64,000 nt of DNA from Arthrobacter sp. PAMC25564 (GTDB lineage Bacteria; Actinomycetota; Actinomycetes; Actinomycetales; Micrococcaceae): the NCBI RefSeq assembly GCF_004798705.1, contig NZ_CP039290.1, positions 3,410,001 to 3,474,000 on the forward strand, in the 5' to 3' direction. The notes beneath the pieces were generated by a model. It saw nothing but the letters and a program-made list of their open reading frames with translations. It ran no database searches and was not told the DNA's origin. Positions within the stretch are counted from its first letter, which is position 1. Each line of letters starts with the position of its first letter. Shown piece by piece: positions 11,912-23,291 of the stretch. The translations under genes were made by a program, and so were the position numbers.

Positions 11912-12002
11912 CGCGGGATGACACTTCACGGCAGTGTTTTCTCTCGGCAGTTTTTTCGAAAAACATTTGTCGAAAGACGTTGCCGCGACATGTCATCCCG
12001 CG
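11912..12002. repeat. 91-bp AT-rich segment bounded by 12-bp perfect inverted repeats
   Basis: CGCGGGATGACA (11912-11923) is repeated exactly inverted at 11991-12002. The interior is unusually AT-rich for this genome and holds nested palindromic pieces (ttttttcgaaaaa). It lies between the convergent ogt and argH genes. It could be a bidirectional terminator or a miniature inverted-repeat element; there is no clear target duplication. Confidence 0.5.
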
Positions 12003-12019
12003 TGGATCGGAAAGAGTGA

Positions 12020-14640
<2,621 letters not shown>

Positions 14641-14652
14641 TTCAAATGCTCC

Positions 14653-15213
14653 TTAGTTGTTTGGTTCTTGGTTTTCTTCAAGCTTATGGCCGGCTTCCTC
14701 GGCGAACTGCAGGAAGCGGGCCGCGACGGCGGCGCCGCCCAGCGGGTCCCGGGTGACCAGCAGCACGGTGTCGTCCCCGGCGATGCTGCCCAGGATGGAC
14801 GGCATCACCGAGTGGTCGATCGCGAGCGCCAGGAAGTTTGCCGCGCCGGGCGGGGTCCGCAGCACCACGATGTTCGCCGAAGCTTCGGCGGTGACCAGCA
14901 GTTCCCCGCACAGCCGGGCGAGCCGGGCATCCAGGATTTCCTGGGTCACGCCGCTCTTGGCCGTGCGCTCCCCGCCCTCCCCCGGCACGGCGTACACCAG
15001 GACGCCGTCCTTGCCGCGGACCCGCACCGCACCGAGTTCCACCAGGTCCCGGGACAGCGTGGCCTGGGTGACCTGGACACCGTCGTCGGCCAGCAACGCG
15101 GCGAGCTCGGCCTGCGAGCGGACCGATTCGCCGGTCAGGATCGCGGTGATCCGCGCCAGCCGGGCCGTCTTGGTGGCCGGGCTCGCCCCCGGAGCGGCTG
15201 GCTGGACAGTCAT
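14653..15213 (-). CDS. argR: Arginine repressor
   Basis: Hexameric arginine-dependent DNA-binding regulator. The winged-helix N-terminal domain is visible as [10 protein letters not shown] and [16 protein letters not shown] (about 32-65). The C-terminal oligomerisation/arginine-binding part includes [19 protein letters not shown]. The 186-residue length is slightly above the usual 150-175 because of a short N-terminal extension. Lying inside the operon, it is presumably autoregulated through operator-like sites at argC. Confidence 0.96.
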   Translation of the reverse strand: MTVQPAAPGASPATKTARLARITAILTGESVRSQAELAALLADDGVQVTQATLSRDLVELGAVRVRGKDGVLVYAVPGEGGERTAKSGVTQEILDARLARLCGELLVTAEASANIVVLRTPPGAANFLALAIDHSVMPSILGSIAGDDTVLLVTRDPLGGAAVAARFLQFAEEAGHKLEENQEPNN

Positions 15214-15229
15214 TTTCGACGGCCTTCCA

Positions 15230-16246
15230 CTAGCGGCTTTCCATTGGGCTTCCGACCGGTGTCAACCCCGCCACAACGGCAAGGCCGGAGCGGTGCATAA
15301 GCCAGGCCATCAGGGCCTTCTGGGCGTGAAGCCGGTTTTCGGCCTCGTCCCAGACAACCGACTGCGGGCCGTCGATGACGCCGGCGGCGATCTCGTAGCC
15401 CCGGTACGCCGGAAGGCAGTGCAGCACGACGGCGTCCGGCGCCGCGAGCTTCATCGCCGCCTCGTCCACGGAATACTCACGGAACAGCCGCAGCCGGGCT
15501 TCCTTCTCGTCCTCCTGGCCCATCGACACCCACGTATCAGTGGCGACGACGTCGGCGCCCAGGAGCGCCTCGGCCGGGTCCACGGTGACCAGCACCGAGC
15601 CGCCGGTCTCCGCGGCACGGTCCTCCGCCGCGGCGATGATTTCCGGAGAGGGCAGATACCCGTCGGGGCCCGCGATGCGGACGTGCATGCCCGCGGTGAC
15701 GCCGGCCAGCAGGTAGGAGTTGGCCATGTTGTTGGCCGAGTCGCCGAGGTAGCTCATGGTGAGGCCCTTGAGCCGGCCCTTGTGTTCCTTGATGGTGAGC
15801 AGGTCCGCGAGGAGCTGGCACGGGTGGTAGTCATCGCAGAGGGCGTTGATCACCGGAACGCGCGAGTTCTCCGCCATGGCGACGAGGCCGGAGTGTTCCC
15901 CGGTGCGCCACACGATGGTGGAGACCATGCGCTCCAGCACCTTGGCAGTGTCCTGCACGGACTCTTTGTGGCCGATCTGCGCCTCGCCCGGGTTGATGAT
16001 GAGCGCGTTGCCGCCCATGTCGGCCACGCCGGTGGCGAAGGAGACACGGGTCCGGGTGGAGGTCTTGTCGAAGATGACGGCCACGGTCTTACGGCCGTTG
16101 CCTTCCGCGGCGAAGGGCTGCACGCTGTACGGAGCGGCCTTCATCCGGACGGCGAGGTCAAGGACTTCGGCCTGCTCGGCAGGGCTGAGGTCGGTGTCTT
16201 TGAGGAAATGGCGGGTGGGTACGGGTGTTGCAGCGGGGGCGGTCAC
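15230..16246 (-). CDS. argF: Ornithine carbamoyltransferase
   Basis: Makes citrulline from ornithine and carbamoyl phosphate. The carbamoyl-phosphate loop is [12 protein letters not shown] and the ornithine-binding motif is [12 protein letters not shown] start at 16246 overlaps the argD stop (GTGA), giving 338 residues; the longer open frame upstream is antisense-type noise. It is the fifth gene of the arg operon. Confidence 0.97.
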   Translation of the reverse strand: MTAPAATPVPTRHFLKDTDLSPAEQAEVLDLAVRMKAAPYSVQPFAAEGNGRKTVAVIFDKTSTRTRVSFATGVADMGGNALIINPGEAQIGHKESVQDTAKVLERMVSTIVWRTGEHSGLVAMAENSRVPVINALCDDYHPCQLLADLLTIKEHKGRLKGLTMSYLGDSANNMANSYLLAGVTAGMHVRIAGPDGYLPSPEIIAAAEDRAAETGGSVLVTVDPAEALLGADVVATDTWVSMGQEDEKEARLRLFREYSVDEAAMKLAAPDAVVLHCLPAYRGYEIAAGVIDGPQSVVWDEAENRLHAQKALMAWLMHRSGLAVVAGLTPVGSPMESR

Positions 16247-17538
16247 TGGGCGTCCTTTGCGGTCTGGAGGATGGCGGGCAGCGCTGCGAGGAAACGGTCG
16301 GCCTGGGCAGTGGTGAGGATCAGCGGCGGCGCGAGCCTGATCGTGTGCGGGCCGGGGCTGTTGACAATGAAGCCGGCATCGAGGCCGGCGGTGACCACAC
16401 CGGGGGCTACGTCGGCGTCGAGGTCGAAGCCGATCAGCAGCCCTTCGCCGCGGACCTCGGTGACGCCGTCGATCGCGGCGAGGCCGGAGCGCAGGTGCTC
16501 CCCCACATCCCGGACATGGTCCAGGACATGCTGGCTTTCGAGCACGTGCAGGGTGGCCAGGGCCGCCGCGGTGGCGACCGGGTTGCCGCCGAAGGTGGTG
16601 CCGTGCTGGCCTGCGGTCAGCAGCGAGGAGACCTCCGGGCCGAAGGTCACGAGGGCGCCGATCGGGAAGCCGCCGCCCAGGCCCTTGGCGAAGGTCACGG
16701 CGTCGGGCACGATTCCGGCGTCGCCGCTGGCGAGCCACTTGCCGGTGCGGCCGATGCCGGTCTGGACCTCGTCGAGGATCAGGAGGGCGCCGGCCCGGCT
16801 GGTGGCCTCACGGGCCGCCTGCAGGTAGCCGGCGGGCAGCGGCCGGACGCCGGCCTCGCCCTGGATCGGTTCGAGGAAGACGGCGGCAACGGTCTCGTCC
16901 ACGGCGGCGCGGAGCGCGTCGATGTCACCGAACGGGATGTGGACGACGCCGCCGGGCAGCGGAGCAAACGGTGCCCGGTAGGCCTCCTTCGCGGTGAGTG
17001 CGAGGGCACCCATGGTGCGGCCGTGGAAGGCCCCTTCCAAGGCGATGATCCTGGTCCGGGGCTTCCCGTTTCCTTCCGTACCGGACCGGGCATTACGGCG
17101 CGCCAGCTTGAAGGCGGCCTCGACGGCTTCGGTGCCGGAGTTGGCGAAGAACACCTTGGACCCGGCGGGCGCGTTGGAAATTTCCAGCAGCTTCTCGGCC
17201 AGGGCAATCTGGGTGGGGCTCGTGAAGAAGTTGGAGACGTGGCCCAGGGTGGCGAGCTGGCTGGAGATCACCGAGGTGACGAACGGGTGGGCGTGGCCGA
17301 GCGCGTTGACCGCGATCCCGCCCAGGAGGTCCAGGTACTCCTTGCCGTCGGCGTCCCAGACGAGGCAGCCGGCGCCGCGGACGAGGACCCGCTGCGGGGT
17401 CCCGAAGACACCCAGCAGGGAGGATGAGTAGCGGGCCAGCCACTCAGCCCCGCTACCCGTTCCAGTCATGACGGACGCTTTGGGGGCCCCATCGCTGCTG
17501 CGGCCTTCAGGGGAATGGCTCAGTTCAGTGCTGTTCAC
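16243..17538 (-). CDS. argD: Acetylornithine aminotransferase
   Basis: PLP-dependent class III aminotransferase that makes N-acetylornithine. LLILDEVQTGIGRTGKW and VTFAKGLGGGFPIGA hold the PLP-binding Asp and the Schiff-base Lys. A GTG start at 17538 overlaps the argB stop (TAGTG). An internal ATG at 17469 would give 408 residues instead of 431 but has no visible ribosome-binding site. Confidence 0.96.
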   Translation of the reverse strand: MNSTELSHSPEGRSSDGAPKASVMTGTGSGAEWLARYSSSLLGVFGTPQRVLVRGAGCLVWDADGKEYLDLLGGIAVNALGHAHPFVTSVISSQLATLGHVSNFFTSPTQIALAEKLLEISNAPAGSKVFFANSGTEAVEAAFKLARRNARSGTEGNGKPRTRIIALEGAFHGRTMGALALTAKEAYRAPFAPLPGGVVHIPFGDIDALRAAVDETVAAVFLEPIQGEAGVRPLPAGYLQAAREATSRAGALLILDEVQTGIGRTGKWLASGDAGIVPDAVTFAKGLGGGFPIGALVTFGPEVSSLLTAGQHGTTFGGNPVATAAALATLHVLESQHVLDHVRDVGEHLRSGLAAIDGVTEVRGEGLLIGFDLDADVAPGVVTAGLDAGFIVNSPGPHTIRLAPPLILTTAQADRFLAALPAILQTAKDAQ

Positions 17539-18497
17539 TATGCGTTCACTTCCTCGTCCGGGACGACCTGCGTGCCGATGCCCGCCGTCGTGAAGGTTTC
17601 CAGCAGCATCGAGTGCGGCAGCCTGCCGTCCACGATGTGCGCACGTTCAACGCCGCCCTCCACGGCCTTGAGGCAGGCTTCCATCTTCGGGATCATGCCG
17701 GACTCAAGGCCCGGCAGCAGTTCGCGCAGCTCCGAGACCGTCAGGGAGGAGATCAGCGAGGAGCGGTCCGGCCAGTTGGCGTAGAGCCCTTCGACGTCGG
17801 TCAGGATCACGAGCTTGGAGGCGCCGAGCGCTTCGGCCAGGGCGGCCGCGGCGGTGTCCGCGTTGACGTTGAGGACCTGGCCGGTGGTCTGCGCCTGCTT
17901 TGCTCCTGGGTCGCCGCTGCCGTCATCGAAGATTTCCGGGGCGACAGTGGAGATCACCGGGATCCGGCCGGCGGCGACGATATCCAGGATGCCGTCGGGG
18001 TTGACGCCGACCACTTCGCCGACCAGGCCCAGGTCCACTTCTTCGCCGTCGACGACGGTGCCGGTGCGGACGGCGCGGAGCAGTCCGCCGTCCTCCCCGG
18101 ACATGCCGACGGCGTAGGGGCCGTGGGAGTTGATCAGGCCGACGAGTTCGCGGCCCACCTGGCCGGTCAGGACCATGCGGACCACGTCCATGGCCTCGGG
18201 GGTGGTGACCCGCAGGCCGCCCTTGAACTCGGATTCGATGCCGAGGCGGCTGAGCATGGCATTGATCTGGGGGCCGCCGCCGTGCACCACAACGGGGTGG
18301 ATGCCGACATGGTGGAGGAATACGACGTCCTCGGCAAAGGCGCGGCGCAGTTCCTCGTTGACCATGGCGTTGCCGCCGTATTTGATCACCATGGTGGTGC
18401 CGGCGAAGCGCTGGATCCAGGGCAGGGCCTCAATCAGGGTGCCGGCTTTGCTTTGGGCGTCGGACATGGAGGTGTTCTCGCGGGTCTGGGTGTTCAT
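17538..18497 (-). CDS. argB: Acetylglutamate kinase
   Basis: Phosphorylates N-acetylglutamate, usually the feedback-controlled step. The 319-residue protein has the amino-acid kinase motifs [20 protein letters not shown] and [13 protein letters not shown]. The ATG at 18497 is preceded by AAGGACGA; an in-frame ATG at 18467 is possible. Spacing to argJ is 34 bases. Confidence 0.97.
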   Translation of the reverse strand: MNTQTRENTSMSDAQSKAGTLIEALPWIQRFAGTTMVIKYGGNAMVNEELRRAFAEDVVFLHHVGIHPVVVHGGGPQINAMLSRLGIESEFKGGLRVTTPEAMDVVRMVLTGQVGRELVGLINSHGPYAVGMSGEDGGLLRAVRTGTVVDGEEVDLGLVGEVVGVNPDGILDIVAAGRIPVISTVAPEIFDDGSGDPGAKQAQTTGQVLNVNADTAAAALAEALGASKLVILTDVEGLYANWPDRSSLISSLTVSELRELLPGLESGMIPKMEACLKAVEGGVERAHIVDGRLPHSMLLETFTTAGIGTQVVPDEEVNA

Positions 18498-18531
18498 GCT
18501 GGTCGTCCTTCTGTCCGTCCTTCCAGGAGGA

Positions 18532-19698
18532 TTAGCTTGAGTAGGCGCTGTTTTCTTCGACGTAGTCGTGCGTGAGGTCGTTGGTCAGGATCGTGGCCTC
18601 GGCCTCGCCGGCCTGGAGATCGATCTCGACCAGCACCTCCCGCGGTTCCAGGTCCACGAGGCTGCGGTCCTCGCCGATGCTGCCGTTCCGGCAGATCTGC
18701 ACGCCGTTCATGGAGACATTGAGCCGGTCCGGCTCGAAGGCCGCGTCGGTGGTGCCGACGGCGGAGAGCACCCGGCCCCAGTTCGGATCCTTGCCGAAGA
18801 TGGCGGCCTTGAAGAGGTTGGAGCGGGCGACGGCGCGGCTGACGATTTCGGCGTCCTTCTCGCTGGCGGCGTTGAAGGTGCGGATCGCGATGTCATGGCT
18901 GGCGCCCTCGGCGTCGCCGATCAGCTTGCGGGCAAGCTCGGCGCAGACCTGCGTCAGGCCGGCCCCGAACGCGGTGGCGGAGGGAACGACGCCGGACGCA
19001 CCGGAGGCGAGCAGCACCACGGTGTCGTTGGTGGACATGCAGCCATCGGAGTCGGCCCGGTTGAAGGTGACGCGCGTGGCGTCGCGGAGCACGACGTCGA
19101 GCATTTCCGGCTGGACGTCGGCGTCCGTGGTGAGGACCACCAGCATGGTGGCCAGCCCGGGGGCGAGCATGCCGGCGCCCTTGGCCATGCCGCCGATGGT
19201 GTATTCGTTGCCTTCGGCGTCCGTTCCGGTGAACACGGCCTGCTTGGACACGGTGTCGGTGGTCATGATGGCGGTGGCCGCCTCGGCGCCGCCCTCGGGG
19301 CTGAGCGCGGCCGCCGCGGCGCCGATCCCGGCAAGGATCTTGTCCATCGGGAGCTGCTCGCCGATCAGGCCCGTCGAGCAGACGACGACGTCGGTGGCGG
19401 AGATGCCCAGCGCGGCGGCGGTCTTCTCTGCGGTGGTGTGGGTGTTCTGGAAGCCCTGGGGACCGGTGCAGGCGTTGGCTCCTCCGGAGTTCAGAACGAC
19501 GGCGTCCACCCGTCCGTCCTTGGCGACTTCGCGGGACCAGTGCACGGGGGCTGCTGCCACCCGGTTGGAGGTGAAGACGGCGGCGGCAGCCTTGGCGGGT
19601 CCGTCGTTGACCACGAGGGCGAAGTCCGGGTTGCCGGAGGCCTTCAGCCCGGCGGTGACCCCGGCGGCGCGGAATCCCTTGGGTGCGGTGATGCTCAT
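18532..19698 (-). CDS. argJ: Glutamate N-acetyltransferase / ornithine acetyltransferase
   Basis: Recycles the acetyl group between acetylornithine and glutamate; the precursor cleaves itself into two chains. The cleavage site is LATML with Thr184 as the nucleophile, within [14 protein letters not shown]. This family usually has an M before the A-T; here it is L, a conservative change. The 388-residue length is normal. The start overlaps the argC stop by ATGA. Confidence 0.96.
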   Translation of the reverse strand: MSITAPKGFRAAGVTAGLKASGNPDFALVVNDGPAKAAAAVFTSNRVAAAPVHWSREVAKDGRVDAVVLNSGGANACTGPQGFQNTHTTAEKTAAALGISATDVVVCSTGLIGEQLPMDKILAGIGAAAAALSPEGGAEAATAIMTTDTVSKQAVFTGTDAEGNEYTIGGMAKGAGMLAPGLATMLVVLTTDADVQPEMLDVVLRDATRVTFNRADSDGCMSTNDTVVLLASGASGVVPSATAFGAGLTQVCAELARKLIGDAEGASHDIAIRTFNAASEKDAEIVSRAVARSNLFKAAIFGKDPNWGRVLSAVGTTDAAFEPDRLNVSMNGVQICRNGSIGEDRSLVDLEPREVLVEIDLQAGEAEATILTNDLTHDYVEENSAYSS

Positions 19699-20726
19699 GG
19701 TGCGACTCCCTGCAGGTTGAGGCCGGCGTCTTCCGCCAGGCCGAGGGCGATATTCATGGACTGCACGGCGCCGCCGGCGGTCCCCTTGGTCAGGTTGTCG
19801 ATGGCGCAGCAGACGATCACCCGGCCGGTGTGCGCGTCAAGCGCCAGCTGCATGACGGCGTGGTTGGATCCCTGCACGGATTTGGTGGTGGGCCAGCGGC
19901 CTTCCGGGAGCAGATGGACGAACTGTTCGTCGTCGTAAGCCTCGCTCCAGGCGCGGCGCAGTTCCTCGGCGGTCACGCCCGGACGCACCTTCGCCGTCGC
20001 CGTCGTGAGGATGCCCCGGCTCATCGGAGCCAGCGTGGGCGTGAAGGACACGGTGACCGGGGCGTTCAGTGCCTTGGAGAGTCCCTGTTCGATCTCGGGG
20101 GTGTGCCGGTGGCCGCCGCCCACGCCGTAGGGGTTCATCGAGCCCATGACCTCGGAGCCGATCAGGTTGACCTTGGCGGCCTTGCCGGCCCCGGAGGTGC
20201 CGGAGGCGGAGACGATGACGACGTCCTCCGCCTGCAGCAGGTGGTTGCTGAAGCCCGGGGTAAGTGCCAGCAGGGCCGAGGTCGGATAGCAGCCCGGCAC
20301 GGCGATCCGGGTGGCGCCGCGGAGGGCCTCGCGCTGTCCCGGAAGCTCGGGGAGGCCGTACGGCCAGGTTCCGGCATGCGGCGATCCGTAGAATTTCTCC
20401 CAGGCGGCCGGGTCCTCGAGGCGGTGGTCGGCGCCGGCGTCGATCACGACGGTCCCGGCCGGCAACTGCGCCGCGATCTCCGCGGACGCACCGTGCGGCA
20501 GCGCCAGGAACACGACGTCGTGTCCGGACAGGTTTTCCACGGTGGTGTCTTCGAGGATGCGGTCCGCGAGGCTATGGAGATGGGGCTGCAATTCCCCTAG
20601 TCTGGAACCGGCATTGCTGTGGGCCGTAATGGCGCCGATCGTGACATCGGGATGACCGGCCAGGAGCCGCAGCACCTCGCCGCCGGCATAACCGCTCGCG
20701 CCGGAGACGGCAACAGAAATAGTCAT
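19695..20726 (-). CDS. argC: N-acetyl-gamma-glutamyl-phosphate reductase
   Basis: NADPH-dependent reductase of the arginine pathway. The 343-residue protein starts with the dinucleotide fold [19 protein letters not shown], and [15 protein letters not shown] contains the catalytic Cys. I chose the ATG at 20726 because a TATAGT box ends 7 bases upstream, so the transcript probably starts on the ATG and is leaderless. First gene of the arg operon. Confidence 0.96.
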   Translation of the reverse strand: MTISVAVSGASGYAGGEVLRLLAGHPDVTIGAITAHSNAGSRLGELQPHLHSLADRILEDTTVENLSGHDVVFLALPHGASAEIAAQLPAGTVVIDAGADHRLEDPAAWEKFYGSPHAGTWPYGLPELPGQREALRGATRIAVPGCYPTSALLALTPGFSNHLLQAEDVVIVSASGTSGAGKAAKVNLIGSEVMGSMNPYGVGGGHRHTPEIEQGLSKALNAPVTVSFTPTLAPMSRGILTTATAKVRPGVTAEELRRAWSEAYDDEQFVHLLPEGRWPTTKSVQGSNHAVMQLALDAHTGRVIVCCAIDNLTKGTAGGAVQSMNIALGLAEDAGLNLQGVAP

Positions 20727-20733
20727 AGGCACG

Positions 20734-20790
20734 ACTATACAGCAAGAGTATGCATAGATGTCGATATTTATGCATGAACTCATGCGTGTC
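20734..20790 (-). promoter_or_regulatory. Leaderless argC promoter with ArgR-type operators
   Basis: The minus strand has -10 TATAGT (20734-20739) with 7 bases to the ATG. Two TATGCAT-containing palindromes (20749-20756 and 20769-20777), about 20 bases apart, and a weaker third (CATGCG) lie over the spacer and the -35 zone. Paired TATGCATA-like sites are typical of actinobacterial ARG boxes, so ArgR bound here would block the promoter. Confidence 0.65.
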
Positions 20791-20880
20791 CGGAAGTTCC
20801 GGCGGCAGGCTGTCCGGCCCCGGCCTGGCACGCCGGAAAAACCGCGGGGCGTATCCTAGGTTAAGGGTGATCCAGACCGT

Positions 20881-20923
20881 GCAGCCGCGAATGTCGGCTG
20901 CAGCGTTGCCCGTAACAGTTACG
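20881..20923 (+). promoter_or_regulatory. Hairpin and palindrome upstream of the desaturase
   Basis: GCAGCCG / CGGCTGC (20881-20901) forms a 7-bp hairpin, and CGTAACAGTTACG (20911-20923) is a perfect palindrome just before the ribosome-binding site. The palindrome could be an operator for a lipid-responsive regulator; no specific regulator can be named. Confidence 0.35.
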
Positions 20924-20935
20924 AGGCAAGTGTTT

Positions 20936-22024
20936 ATGACCCCCACCGCCACCTCGGAGCGCCCGAAATCGCGTGTCCGACAACCCAATGCCGTCGTCCT
21001 GAGCTACTCGGAACTCCTCAAGAGCGTCAAGGCCGCCGGCCTCCTCGAGCGCCGCGTCGGCTTTTACGTCACCGTGTTTTCCTGCCTGGCCCTCCTGATG
21101 ACCGCCACCTGGTTCGGCTTCGCGCTGATTGGCGACAGTTGGTTCCAGCTCCTGATCGCCGCCGCACTGGGCATCCTTTGCACCCAACTGAGCTTCCTGG
21201 CCCACGAGGCCGGACACCGCCAGATCTTCGCATCCCGGCGGGCCAATGACTGGGCCGCCCGGCTGCTCGCCACCTCCGTGGCCGGCATCAGCTATTCGTG
21301 GTGGGAGCAGAAGCACGGCGCGCACCACAACCACCCGAACGTCATCTCCAAGGACCCGGACATCGCCACGGGCGCTATCGCATTCTTCCCGGAAGCCGCA
21401 GCGACCCGGCAGGGCCGGTTCTCCTTCCTGACCCGCAAGCAGGGCTGGTTCTTCTTCCCGCTGCTGTTCCTGGTAGGCCTGGGCCTCCAGATCGATTCGA
21501 TCAAGTTCATCTTCCGGCGCGCCAAGGTCACGCACCGCTGGGTTGAAATCCCGATCCTCGCGGTCCGCCTCAGCCTGCTGCCGGTACTCGCGTTCACGTT
21601 CCTGCCGTGGGGCATGGCGCTCGCGTTTATCGCGGTCCAGCTCGCCATCTTCGGGTTCTACATGGGAGCCTCCTTCGCCCCGAACCACAAGGGCATGCCG
21701 GTCCTGCCGGCCGACAGCCGCGTGGACTTCTTCAGCCGGCAGGTCCTCACGTCACGGAACATTTCCGGTGGCCGCTTCATGGACATCCTGCTCGGCGGCC
21801 TCAACCGCCAGGCCGAGCACCATCTCTTCCCGGACATGGCCCGCCCGCAGCTGGACAAGGCGGCCGTGATCGTCCGCGAGTTTTGCGCGAAACACCAGGT
21901 TCCCTACACGGAAACCACGCTGCTGCAGTCCTACGGCATCATCGTCCGTTACCTCAACGAGGTCGGCCTCTCCGCCGGACGGCACTTCGAGTGCCCGATG
22001 GCCACCGTTACCCGCCGCTACTGA
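20936..22024 (+). CDS. Membrane fatty-acid / acyl-lipid desaturase
   Basis: A 362-residue integral membrane di-iron desaturase. The three histidine boxes are HEAGH (90-94), KHGAHHNH (126-133) and QAEHH near 285, with hydrophobic pairs between them. It introduces a double bond into membrane acyl chains, probably for fluidity control; regiospecificity cannot be told. I chose the ATG at 20936, preceded by ACGAGG, over the longer open frame. A strong terminator follows at 22079-22114. Confidence 0.92.
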   Translation: MTPTATSERPKSRVRQPNAVVLSYSELLKSVKAAGLLERRVGFYVTVFSCLALLMTATWFGFALIGDSWFQLLIAAALGILCTQLSFLAHEAGHRQIFASRRANDWAARLLATSVAGISYSWWEQKHGAHHNHPNVISKDPDIATGAIAFFPEAAATRQGRFSFLTRKQGWFFFPLLFLVGLGLQIDSIKFIFRRAKVTHRWVEIPILAVRLSLLPVLAFTFLPWGMALAFIAVQLAIFGFYMGASFAPNHKGMPVLPADSRVDFFSRQVLTSRNISGGRFMDILLGGLNRQAEHHLFPDMARPQLDKAAVIVREFCAKHQVPYTETTLLQSYGIIVRYLNEVGLSAGRHFECPMATVTRRY

Positions 22025-22078
22025 GCTGCAGCTGAGCCGGCGCCCCCGGCGCCAGGCCGCGGGCTCAACAGCATGACC

Positions 22079-22114
22079 ACGAAGTGACGGCCGGACATCC
22101 GGCCGTCACTTCGT
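22079..22114 (+). terminator. Terminator after desaturase
   Basis: A 16-bp perfect stem (ACGAAGTGACGGCCGG and its complement) with a 4-base loop, followed by CATTTC. Confidence 0.75.
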
Positions 22115-22185
22115 CATTTCCGCCGCTGTCCTAGGATGGTTTCAGGATCCGGGCCAGGAAATCCCCGCCCGGAAAAGGGAGACTT

Positions 22186-23151
22186 ATGATGCACGCAATC
22201 CTTGCCCGGCAGTCGGGCGGCCCCGAGGTACTGGAGCTGGCAGAGACAGAGCGTCCGGTCCCGGGCCCCGGCCAGTTGCTCATCAAGGTCGCGGCGGCAG
22301 GCGTGAACTTTATCGACACCTACAAGCGCAGCGGCATCTACAAGGTGCGGTACCCCTTCATCCCCGGCTCCGAGGCCTCCGGCACCGTCGAGGAACTCGG
22401 GGAAGGCGCCACCGGCTTCGCCCCGGGCGACCGGGTCGCCACAGCCGAGGGCATCAACTGCTACGCCGGCTACGCCCTCGTCGATGAGGACAAGGCGCTC
22501 CCCGTCCCGGAAGGCCTGGACGACTTCACAGCCGCCGCACTCCCCCTGCAGGGCGTGACGGCCCACTATCTGATCAATTCCACCTTCCGCGTCGAGTCAG
22601 GCCACACCGTGCTGCTCCACGCAGGAGCCGGCGGCGTCGGCCTGCTCCTGATCCAGCTGCTCAAGGCCAAAGGCGCGAACGTCATCACCACCGTCTCCAC
22701 GGATGAGAAGGAGCGGCTGGCCCGCGAAGCGGGCGCCGACCATGTGCTGCGCTACGCAGGCTTCACCGCCAAGGTCCGGGATCTGACCGACGGGACCGGC
22801 GCCGATGTGGTGTACGACGGCGTCGGGAAGGACACCTTCGACGGCTCCCTCGCCGCGCTGCGCGTCCGCGGCACCCTCGTGCTCTTTGGCGGCGCCTCCG
22901 GTCCGGTCCCGCCATTCGATCCGCAGCGGCTCAATGCCGGCGGCTCGCTGTACCTGACCCGTCCGACGATGGCCCACTACCTGCGCGACGCCCAGGAACG
23001 CCGCTGGCGCTCCGGCGAGGTCTTTGCCGCTGCCGCCGACGGGAACCTCAAGGTCCGGATCGGCGCCCGCTATTCGCTGGCTGAAGCGGCCAGGGCCCAC
23101 GACGACCTGGAGCAGCGCCGCACCACCGGCAAAGTCATCCTGGTGCCCTGA
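22186..23151 (+). CDS. NADPH:quinone oxidoreductase (zeta-crystallin-like MDR)
   Basis: A 321-residue zinc-independent medium-chain dehydrogenase/reductase. The GroES-like N-terminal half (PGPGQLLIKVAAAGVNFIDTYKR) is followed by a Rossmann fold with LLHAGAGGVGLLLIQL, and the quinone-reductase marker Y(K)RSGIY is present. It probably reduces quinones with NADPH in the cytoplasm. No Cys/His zinc ligands are seen at the usual structural site. ATG at 22186; the adjacent ATG at 22189 is equally possible. Confidence 0.9.
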   Translation: MMHAILARQSGGPEVLELAETERPVPGPGQLLIKVAAAGVNFIDTYKRSGIYKVRYPFIPGSEASGTVEELGEGATGFAPGDRVATAEGINCYAGYALVDEDKALPVPEGLDDFTAAALPLQGVTAHYLINSTFRVESGHTVLLHAGAGGVGLLLIQLLKAKGANVITTVSTDEKERLAREAGADHVLRYAGFTAKVRDLTDGTGADVVYDGVGKDTFDGSLAALRVRGTLVLFGGASGPVPPFDPQRLNAGGSLYLTRPTMAHYLRDAQERRWRSGEVFAAAADGNLKVRIGARYSLAEAARAHDDLEQRRTTGKVILVP

Positions 23152-23199
23152 AGCGGGCGCACGGTTCAGCAGGCCCGCGCCGTGACCGGCACCACGGCA

Positions 23200-23250
23200 G
23201 GCGAACATCAGGCGAACCGCCGGCGAACAATGGCCGAACAACCGGCAAAC
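23200..23250 (+). promoter_or_regulatory. Phased GGCGAAC repeat array upstream of pls
   Basis: Copies of GGCGAAC or one-base variants begin at 23200, 23211, 23222, about 23232 (GGCCGAAC) and 23244 (GGCAAAC). The average spacing is 11 bases, one helical turn, just upstream of the pls promoter. This looks like a multi-site activator or repressor binding array. No regulator is identified. Confidence 0.45.
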
Positions 23251-23279
23251 CCGGACACCTTTTGTTCATCTGCGCCAGA

Positions 23280-23291
23280 GATAATCCCCCT
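23280..23291 (+). promoter_or_regulatory. -10 box of a leaderless pls transcript
   Basis: GATAAT (23280-23285) is followed by six bases and then the GTG start at 23292, the usual geometry of leaderless actinobacterial genes. No strong -35 is visible, which fits activation from the upstream repeat array. Confidence 0.5.
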
